Assembly: GCA_022315425.1 (NCBI GenBank) | Contig: JAIUPT010000025.1 | Span: 1 to 31,143, forward strand | DNA length: 31,143 nucleotides | Origin: Pseudevernia furfuracea | Lineage: Eukaryota > Ascomycota > Lecanoromycetes > Lecanorales > Parmeliaceae | Direction: 5' to 3' | Program-made: the position numbers and the translations under genes | Shown here: one piece after another, positions 20,668-29,149 of the stretch | Layout of the letters: each line of letters starts with the position of its first letter | Numbering within the stretch: the first letter of the stretch is position 1 | The notes under the pieces: generated by a model | What the model was told of the DNA's origin: nothing | Databases searched by the model: none | What the model saw: only the letters and a program-made list of their open reading frames with translations

Positions 20668-23508
20668 ATGGACTCGAGTGGTCAAAATCCCGGGATCCGA
20701 TCTAGATATCCCTTGCACGCGGCTTTCGAGGGCTCACCACAAACTTCTCCAGCAACGCAGAACAAGGCACACAGCTCGTGGTCTGGTAACCATACGAGAG
20801 AATCAGAAGAATCCAATGCTTCGGTTCCGTGGTATCGAGCTGTGACAGACGACCAGGTGAGACAATGCTCGACAATGTCGCAACCAGCCTGTGATGCTGT
20901 TTCTGTGTCAAAGCAGCCTACGAAAAACAGCCTTAAGTGTGACCAATCAACCCCAACCGCTTCTATGGAGGAACTACCTACGCAATCGCCTGATATTGAC
21001 CAACACAGTGCAACGACAAGGGTCCTGAGAAGGACTTCGCGCAATTCACGTCTACAGCAAGCTGATCTGACATACGTCACGACACCATCAGCTACACCGG
21101 GTTACGTCAAACAGCCAGCTGATAATGAGCAAATCACGGCTCTGATAGAGCCAAAGGAGCAGTCTCAAAGCACGCCCAGCTTGGCGACCAGACAATGGAA
21201 GGCAAAGGCCTATCCATTGCAGTCAGGCGCAATCCCGTCGACATTGAAGAACGTTGCCCAGCCACCGTTCTATCAAGACTCAGCGCTTATGAGTACGCCG
21301 CCACTGAGCCCGTACCGAGAGATCCAAGACGTGGCTACACAGAACGCCGAGCAACGCCAAGGATACTTGATGCAACAATTGATGGGCGGTTCGAGGGCTT
21401 TGCCTGCATCACCACCATTATCCGCAACTGAATTGAGAAATGAGGACAAGGCATTCGCACGTCAGCTTCAGGAACCCAGACACCCTGGAGGGCAGGGCAA
21501 GCCTATGGCTCGTCGCAAATACCCATTGCAAGCACCTGCTAGTGATGCAAATCTAGGGTCGTTACCGACTCCACCGCCATCATCCTATGGGGGATCAGAA
21601 GACTCAGAAGACCATATGCTTCACAAGGATCAAGCGTAGGTCAAGACGGCGGAACACAAGCAAGCTCCATCAGACCCAAGACGTTCCGACGCCAGTCTTA
21701 TCCCATGCAGTCACTGGATAGTACTTCGGGTCTAAAGCTGTCCCCCACATTAACATCAGCAACAACGAAGCAGCTTGCGCAACAAGATGAGCAGCCTGCT
21801 CTCCAAGGGCGAGAGAAAGAACTTGCAACTAAAGTGATCAATAGTTGGCGTCGTCGAGTTTACCCTGTACAATCACCCGAAGACGACTCGTCTTTCTTTC
21901 GTGCACCAACACCACAACCACCAGAAGACATGTGGAAGGATGATATATCGAATCCAGGTCCAATCCATCTGCCAAAGAACATCCGAGCAGTGACAAATGC
22001 ACAAAAGGCCAATACCAAAGGCCGCACTCTCGTCGTCTGTTTAGATGGAACGGGTGACCAATTCGACCACGATAACAGCAACATTGTTCTTCTTATAAGT
22101 GCATTAAAGAAGGACGACCCACAGCAGGTGACATACTACCAGGCTGGCATAGGCACCTACGGCCGAACGGGACTCAGCAGCGGCATTGAAGCCTCGTTGG
22201 ACAGGGCCGTTGGCTCGAGCCTCGGGCTTCACGTGAGAGAAGCGTACCACTTTTTGATGCACACATACAAGGAGGGTGACAAGATCTGCATTTTCGGCTT
22301 CTCCCGTGGAGCTTACACCGCCCGTTGTCTAGCTGGCATGATTCACAAGGTGGGTCTTCCTACCGCCTCGAAACATCCAGCAGATACCATTCGCGTATGA
22401 GTTCTACAAAGACGATACACCGAAGGGCTGGGCCCAGAGTGATGCTTTCAAGGAAACATTCTCCATCGATGTATGTGTCTACTTCCTTGGTTGCTTCGAC
22501 AGTGTCGCCAGTGTGGGCATTATTCCCAGACAGTTGCCACTGAGCACTACGCCGACCAACAAACCTCGTTACTTCAGGCACGCAATGGCTTTAGATGAGC
22601 GACGAGCAAAGTTCAAGATTTGTCGGCATGAGACCAAGGATTGGGAGAACAACAATCAGAAATCTGCTCACCAAGATCTCCTTCACTCTCTGCCGAACCA
22701 TAAGAATCAGCATGATAGACCACCCTGGCCACCTTCGAGCACTGGCCATGAAACAGCACACCACCCCACCATCAGCAGCAAGGAATATGCGAGTCTGAGC
22801 ACACACCGAGCTCCATTCGACACTGACGTCCTTGAAGTCTGGTTCGCTGGATGTCACGCCGACGTTGGTGGCGGAGCTGTCTTCAATGAAGTGCGGCACA
22901 AGTTAGCTCAGATCCCTTTACGTTGGATGATCCGACAAGCATTTGAATGTAACACAGGCATTATTTTCAAGACACGAACACTCGCCGAATTCGGCCTCGA
23001 CGTCCACACGCTCTATCCAACCTACAGGAAACTCTCCGCACCCGTCCATGCGCCCCCTCCGTCGCTCCTCGAGAAATACACCTTCGCTGGTGGGCTCCCA
23101 CCCAAATACGTGCGTCGAAGTAAACTCAAACCCCTCCCCAATGATAAATCAACGTATTCTGCACACGCGCACCACGAAGGTGAAGGGTTGTATCATCTCG
23201 ACAGCAACACGGACGAGGACTGGACGCCGGAACAAGTCGAAGACTTCTACGACGCCATGTCTCCTGTTAACGATCAACTCATCGCAGCGCCTTCTTGGTG
23301 GCTGCTGGAATTCTACCCAGTGCAGTATGATGTGCCGCTGGCACCGGGCGAGGTCGCGGTCGGGACGAGCATGAATCTAGGCAGGTACAGAGGGATCGAG
23401 GATCGCGAGCCTAATCTGCATTGGACTGTGCTGCAGAAGATGCAGTACCAGGGCTATAAGATTAGGGCTAGGACAGCGCCGCATATTACATGGCGGACTG
23501 TTGTGTAG
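20668..23508 (+). CDS. DUF2235 alpha/beta-hydrolase protein with long repeat-bearing N-terminus
   Basis: Residues from about 22,020 onward (nt) form the DUF2235 domain, the alpha/beta-hydrolase fold shared with type VI Tle1-like phospholipases: LVVCLDGTGDQFDHDNSN at about 22030-22083, nucleophile elbow FGFSRGAYTARCLAGMIHKV (Gly-Phe-Ser-Arg-Gly, about 22291-22345), YFLGCFDSVASVGIIPRQLP, YFRHAMALDERRAKFK, and VWFAGCHADVGGGAVFNEV with the acid/His region near 22840-22890. The substrate is unknown. The first 450 or so residues are Gln/Ser/Pro-rich and carry five copies of a YP-Leu/Met/Val-Gln motif. Frame changes near 21600-21640 (one base lost) and near 22345-22355 (one base gained) cancel out. 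A 38-nt gap at 21636-21673 would also rejoin the first break but is too short for an intron. ATG 20668 opens the frame. Confidence 0.9.
20698..21878 (+). repeat. Five dispersed copies of a basic-YP-[LMV]-[QH] peptide motif
   Basis: Copies: RSRYPLHA (20698-20721), WKAKAYPLQSG (21196-21228), ARRKYPLQAP (21508-21537), FRRQSYPMQSL (21684-21716) and WRRRVYPVQSP (21846-21878). Each is followed by a proline/serine-rich stretch, often with a PTPPP or TPPLSP-like segment. Spacing is irregular. The fourth copy is reached only after the frame change, which itself supports joining the two frames. Confidence 0.75.
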
Positions 23509-24932
23509 GGACTTTAAGAATTTAGCGGTTGAAGCGTCGCAGCAGGGACCCATCTACTGGGTTTTCGGATTATGATACCCACGACCAATACTTAATAATG
23601 AAGGAAACATCTGGAAGCCGTTTTTGTACATAGTCCGAGTCTACCTTCTTGCGTCCCAGCGTGAGTGACCACGACACGGACCAGTATCTCCACAATGGCG
23701 GCAGTCGATTGTGTACGACGTTGAGCATTAGACTGCGTGGATTATGTATGGATATCGTGCTGGTGTCTAGTTACCATGTTCAGTGCTTCCGTTATCAGAA
23801 TTCCCCACGCTCGAGATCTGGTGGGTCAGGTCCATGACACCAACAACACATCTATCTTTCCGAGTTTCGAGGTGCAGAAGTTTCCGTGGTTGCATATGCA
23901 GGTCGCCTGGTAGCGTTGCCCAGCCTGATAGGCCACAGTAGTCTCCTGGATATCCTATCCTTCGCAATGTAGCAATTGACAAGGTGCTCAGACAGCACGA
24001 AGGAGCCTGCGAGACTGTGGTTATGTTAAATCAGAGGTCGATGTGGCGACTTCCTTCTCCAGCTTCGACAGTCGCGCACTCATGCCGAATAGGCCATGTG
24101 GCAAGCGCTTTCGGAATTGCCGTGTACGTTTTGAGACTCGATCCGGCTGGATGGAGAGATCTGTCACTGACAGGCGCACGTTGCCATGGTTCATTACCAT
24201 GCTTTGTTTGTGGTCCAGCAGCCCAGACCACAGAGCACATACCAGGTGAGCCGGATGCAGATTCCAGATTGGAACAAGAAAGAAGGAGCCCTCTCAGGTA
24301 GTGAATAGCACTTGACCTGAACAGTCACAAACGAGGTATGGTTAGTAAGTAGTTCGTCCTCGCAACCAGCATATGAGGTGAAATCAGCGTTACGGTTCGA
24401 TCGACATCCCAAGCACTCGTAGCAATCGGCGGCCGCCCATACTATTGTGGGACACGGCCGGACAAGCACCGCCTGCTAAACCAGACGCTTGAAGTGAATT
24501 GTCACCCTCTATTTAGAATCTTCCAGGGGGATCGTTCGGGCATTGGCGTCTGTCATCGCCTAACCAAGCGGCCACCAGCCGACCAACCCTGGGGACCTGA
24601 ACCTTTAATGGTGATCCAGTTGAATGGAATCAACATAATCCGTCATCTGCCTTGAGTCTCTCACTTAGCGCTCATCACACGGACTACAAAGCAATCAGCC
24701 ACCTCATCGTTCTCATCTGCACTTCCTATTCTACCTGATCTACCCTCATCCTGCGGACGTTCTGCACACCTCTCACCATCGACGTCAGCCACATTGCCGT
24801 CGAACTGCCTGACTAGACACCAGCCTAGCACTCTATAGTCCTCAACAACTCATCGCCTCACTGCCACCACCAGCCTGAAAGGTCACGAGCTTACCAACCG
24901 GACCTTCTATCACTTTCCATATCTCTCACAAC
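23509..24932. other. Intergenic, no supported gene; AN1 gene promoter at the right end
   Basis: No convincing coding run on either strand. About 24640-24932 is rich in C and T on the plus strand, typical of a fungal promoter and 5'UTR just before the ATG of the AN1 gene. Confidence 0.5.
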
Positions 24933-25638
24933 ATGTCTACCTCGCCTAAGATGCGCTCTCGCTCGGGTTCCGCCACCTCTAACAAGTCGCTCCTGGCGGA
25001 TAACGTACAGATCAACGTTGGCATAAGCGACGGCAAAGGTAAGCAGTGACAGGTCTTGATTCGGGTTTGCTTTGACTGACTGCTGCGACATAGCTATCAA
25101 ACTGAACGTAGTACCATCTAACACTGTATCGAACGTCCTCGAATTCCTCAACGCCTCAAAGCCTCTCCCATCGGACGTCCGGCTCGTCATGAACGGCACT
25201 CCTCTTCAACCATCAAGAACCGTCGCCGAGCTTCAACTGAAAGAGTCTGATCAATTACAATTATCACCTCTCCTACGCAGTAGCAGTCCTGTCACAGATA
25301 CTCCTCTGGCCACCACCGTTCTACCAGAGACCGCCCCACAACTCGAAGCGAAACCAGCTACGCCGACACCTTCCGAGACCTCAAGTACATCAACATCAAA
25401 GGCATCCACGCCATCAGGGAGGAAATCGAATAAGCCGCGATGCAGCAAGGATGGATGTAAAGGTCTGGCTCAACCCATCGTGGGAGACTGCGGATTCTGT
25501 CAAAAACGCTTCTGTGGCAAACACCGGATGCTGGAGAGCCATAACTGCGAAGGCCTGGACAACGCCAGACAAGCAGACAAGGATCGCAATGCTGCCAAGT
25601 TGCAGCACGAGAGGACTGTCATGCTTAGGGGTCTATAG
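24933..25638 (+). CDS. Ubiquitin-like plus AN1-type zinc-finger protein (Tmc1/Cuz1-like)
   Basis: The only multi-exon gene here that reads without a break. ATG 24933 (context CACAACATG) opens exon 1 (24933-25038); the intron at 25039-25093 has GTAAGC, TGACTGAC and CATAG; exon 2 runs 25094-25638. Product 216 residues. Residues about 25-95 resemble a ubiquitin-like fold (VQINVGISDGKAIKLNVVPS, then VSNVLEFLNA, VRLVMNGTPL, VAELQLKESDQLQL). Residues about 96-150 are a Ser/Thr/Pro linker. Residues 152-187 are an AN1 finger with spacing C-x4-C-x10-C-x2-C-x4-C-x2-H-x5-H-x-C, all eight ligands present. AN1 proteins of this kind in yeast are linked to the ubiquitin-proteasome and proteotoxic or metal stress response; that role here is inference from family. 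Confidence 0.93.
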
Positions 25639-26537
25639 TACAACAATGGTTCGGGTTGAGGTCATCTTTTAGCTTATCGCGTGTCACGGACTGACTGGTG
25701 GGAAATGGTTATGGCGTACCAGAGCCACGGCAATGGATGGGTATGACTTATCAGCTATCGAGATTTCAAGGCTCTATCACCTGCACAGGAATCTGTGGTA
25801 CATATATAGAGAAATCATGCTACCGCAACCACGCATATGGTCACTGTGTCGCATGCTTCACTAGGCTTGACGATGCCGATATCACCACATCTGTGCAGTA
25901 ACTACGACCGTTTTGAAAGTACACTTCTCAGCTTCTCGACAATACGTTCATGAACTTCGTAGAACAGCTTGCGTCACCAGTCTTGTGCACCAGGTAAGTA
26001 CTGTGAAAAGCGGCTTCCACCTCCCACTCATAGGGAAGTTCATCCCACTTTAACCACTGTTCAGTCTTTACCTAAGCATCTTGCACACCTAGTCAATCCT
26101 CTACCTTGCTATGCTTGAGCCCGCTAACCTCTACCTCCCTCGAGCGTGTACGAGAAATGGAAGAATCAGTCATCTCCCGCTTGTCCCCAACAGACAGAGC
26201 GTTGTCAAGATCGAGATCGAATCATAGACCGTCGCATGGCTAGCTGAGCCTAGTTGTACGATCTCCAGCTCCACGAATGTGTCTGTATCAGACCACTTTC
26301 GAAAAATCAGGCTATGTGGCGAGACTACCATGTGCAACATATAGCAGTAGTCAGTTCTCTTCACGACGTCCAGCACTGTGTAGGAACCAGCATTCAAACG
26401 CCGGAGTCGACATACAAACGTCACAGCCCTATCCCACAAGCGCGGACCTTGAGATATCCGCCATCCCGCCCAACCTGACCTCATCGCCACTTAGGGTTGC
26501 AGCCATTCCCCAAACCGCAGGCCCGCAAGTGGGACCA
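25639..26537. other. Intergenic between AN1 and DUF6914-like genes
   Basis: 3' flank of the AN1 gene and promoter of the next. An open frame runs in from 26277 to the chosen start at 26538, so a longer N-terminus is possible, but its composition before 26538 is not convincing. Confidence 0.4.
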
Positions 26538-27196
26538 ATGTCAACATCCACCACTACGCGCCCGTCCTTCCTCCGCTCCTGGTCGTCCCAGTCCTTCAAG
26601 ATACAACACGACAAGCCGCGCCTATACATCGCACTGTACCCGCGTGGAGGGGCGTTGTTCTATAATATAAGCCATTGCGACTCATATCACTGGTGCTTAC
26701 TCGTTGCGTCTGCTAGTGCGAGGAAGAGCGAAGTGGGAAGAGGTATTCTGTGGTGCATACCAGTGGTGGAGGACGGGGCAGTGTCAGTGGTATTGCGCGC
26801 GGACAGGCTTCCTCGGCAAGAAAAGATGGCACCGGAGGAAGAGCAGGAGGGGATGCTTACGCAGGTTGGGATAGCAGTGGAGTGTACGAGGGGGAGGGCG
26901 TGAAGTATTTCTACGAAGAGCAGGACTTTTCGGAGCCCATGGCCCAGGGCATACTGGTGCGCGTGACGGTGGCGAAAGTCACGGACCAGGAGAGGCTGGA
27001 GGGTATCTTGCGGGATTCACCTTTGGGAGGAACAACCCATAAGAGGAATAGGGAGAAGGATTGGGAAGAGTCGGATGGGGGCATGAATTGTCTGAGGTGG
27101 GTGAAGGAGAAGTATTGTGAGATCCTGAGGGATGGGAAGTGTGTCAAGGGGTTTGTGTATGAGGATGATTGGAGGGATATTGAGGATGTTTTGTAG
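26538..27196 (+). CDS. DUF6914-like fungal protein, one frame break
   Basis: Starts at ATG 26538 (MSTSTTTRPSFLRSWSSQSF), followed by KPRLYIALYPRGG and YHWCLLVAS, the opening words of a fungal family I recall as DUF6914. One base is missing near 26735-26745; the other frame continues with KRYSVVHTSGGG, a Gly/Ser-rich insert, VKYFYEEQDFSEP, ILVRVTVAKVTDQERLEGIL and MNCLRWVKEKYCEIL to TAG at 27194-27196. The pattern of YHW near the start and a late N-C-x-x-W-V motif could suggest a papain-like or PPPDE-type fold, but that is speculation. Function unknown. No signal peptide or membrane helix. About 219 residues once joined. Confidence 0.68.
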
Positions 27197-27771
27197 GAGG
27201 TATGTCAGGAGGAAGAGGAATTTGGGTCGGTGGAGAGGCAATGGAGATGGCGGGCCTTGGGATGGGGAGTGTGTGCCGACCTGGAACTTTTGGGAGAATA
27301 GAGAGACTACGCCTTAGTATGGCTTGTGCTGGTGGGGAATGGAAGGGGTGGATTGGTTGAAAGAGGTGGAAACCACACGGCCTTGATATTGGAGATGGTA
27401 AAATACTATTCCGGAGATGGAAACAGCTGGCCATGGTGCTGAGCATGGCTGGAAGAGCAGCAACACCTTGCATGGTCGCGCTAAGAAATGACAGCGTTGC
27501 TGACCTCAGAGGTGGCTCTCAGCAGCAGCAGTGGCCGATGCAGTACAGGTCGTGGGACATGAAGACATGGAAAACAATACAACTACCCTTTGTCGTCCTA
27601 CGCGAGTCCTGCGACAGGGCAAACGGAAGGGACTTTGCAAGGACTACAGCAGCATCGGAAGAGGACTATCATTTCCTCCACGAGTCGGTATGAGCTCTGG
27701 GTGACAACGACTCGAAAGACATCTCTTCCGGTTCCGCCATGCTCATTCCCACGTCGTACTGGCATCACATA
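27197..27771. other. Intergenic or unresolved 5' part of the next gene
   Basis: Open stretches exist in two plus frames (27433-27693 and 27590-27940) without recognisable motifs. They may be UTR or an unresolved N-terminal exon. Confidence 0.35.
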
Positions 27772-28356
27772 TGCCGGACCAGTCTTTCACACACCACAGC
27801 TCGAGTGCAGAGGCTCTCCACGGAAACGATCCGACGGCCAGGATAATGCTGCACAAGACCCTTTCCCACGGCCACTGATCTCACTCGCCATAACTCTGTT
27901 CGCCGCAGCGAAGATGTGTTCTTCGCTGCGCGTAGCATGATCACTACCCTGACCCAGCAAGCCAATGAATTTAATATGAAATTAAAATCGTTCTCGAATA
28001 CTCTCGTACCAAGTCTACATAACACCGAAGTCAGGGCTACTAGGAACAAGGTGGGGGAACTAAGTATGAAACTAACTACGACGAGTACCCTAGCAGTCAA
28101 GGGCACCAATAATACAATCGAGAGTATCTTCGAAAGAGGGAGACATGGGCCGATTAGGTAGATAAGAAGAGTCGGGTACCAACTTATCGAGTGGCTCGGT
28201 ATTATAGTGCTATGGTGGATTTGGGTAGTTGTTAAAGTCCTCAGAGGGGTTTGGACATCGGGAGAAGTGTTGTCAGGGTGCTTGATGGTTATTGTGGGTG
28301 AATTGAAAGCGGTAGGTACGCAGTACAAGGGCCGATGCTTTGCAGAAACATGTTAA
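27772..28356 (+). CDS. Possible helical protein with C-terminal membrane segment
   Basis: Not recognised. From ATG 27772 (MPDQSFTHHSSSAEALHGND) one extra T near 27864 joins to TDLTRHNSVRRSEDVFFAAR, then MITTLTQQANEFNMKLKSFS and a Lys/Thr-rich helical stretch to IESIFERG. An in-frame TAG stands at 28159-28161. The same frame then continues as VGYQLIEWLGIIVLWWIWVV, a strong membrane helix, with a second moderately hydrophobic stretch (VLSGCLMVIVGEL), to TAA at 28354-28356. Either the gene stops at 28161 and the rest is chance, or the TAG is an error. A 187-residue ORF on the opposite strand (28328-27765) is the rival reading; I prefer the plus strand because the antisense hydrophobicity mirrors charged codons. 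Confidence 0.4.
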
Positions 28357-28790
28357 ATAACATATATTTCCACTGTTTGATTCCCTTGAGGTTGGACAAG
28401 CGTGATGTTACTGGTTATACAAAGAAGAAAAGCTGGATTGTGAGAAACTCTCTGGCGACGATTTCAAGATATGTATTTCGCATACAATAGTATACGTTTT
28501 GCTATACAACATAACATCTTTGCCAAGGACTTTGTCTCTATGGCATCCTCCTACAGTACTACCAGACTCGTGTTGTTACGAACATCCTTTCCACTTCAGA
28601 ACCCTTCGAAGTGCCACTCCCCACAAATCCCTGAATATTTGTTACCGCGTTTTCACGACCTATTTTTTATCTCTACCTTCTAACCAAAGTATCCCATCGT
28701 CCTTTCAGTGTCTTTGTGCCAAGAATCTTCAGTTGTGGACGACCTCTTTGACTGCTAGTGGCTGTTTAATGTGATACTGTCTGTTAGGTT

Positions 28791-29099
28791 GTGAAAGTGC
28801 TAAAGTCCGCACGGTTTTCTGAATTTCTGGTTGGTGGGCATGATCTCGATGGTTTGCCCATACTAGACCTTGCCAGGCTAACCGGCTCTGAACCAATGCC
28901 GCTCAAATACGAGCACAACGCAGCCTCATATCCATCTAGTCCTTGTGATCCGCGTCACGGGTTGTACTTCAAAGGATGGATAAAACATAGACGCTGTGTG
29001 AGCGTTGTTCTCCTCGCATTCACAGCATCGCAAATTATATTCATCTACAAAATCGCGGCTCCTCTCATTAGCTACGACGCTCTTTTCGAGTGTTCCTGA
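28791..29099 (+). CDS. Short ORF with one membrane helix, possible gene fragment
   Basis: Open frame 28791-29099 with its first ATG at 28896 (MPLKYEHNAASYPSSPCDPR). A GWIKHRRC stretch leads into CVSVVLLAFTASQIIFIYKI, a clear membrane helix, and it stops after ISYDALFECS. The order 'GW - basic - hydrophobic helix' resembles the start of multi-pass fungal membrane proteins (for example DUF6536 type), of which this would be only the N-terminal piece. It ends 50 bases before the HET gene. Function unknown. Confidence 0.3.
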   Translation: MKVLKSARFSEFLVGGHDLDGLPILDLARLTGSEPMPLKYEHNAASYPSSPCDPRHGLYFKGWIKHRRCVSVVLLAFTASQIIFIYKIAAPLISYDALFECS

Positions 29100-29149
29100 A
29101 CGCTTCGAAGCTGTGTCGAGGATAGTACATACCTTATGGGACCCTGTCA

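Noticed and set aside
24194..24469. Cysteine-rich minus-strand ORF resembling a small secreted protein
   Set aside because: It has no ATG start (opens with GTG), no signal peptide, and no continuation.
27765..28328. 187-codon minus-strand ORF with several hydrophobic stretches
   Set aside because: Its hydrophobicity mirrors Lys/Thr/Asn-rich codons on the plus strand; no ATG context or motif supports it, although it cannot be fully excluded.
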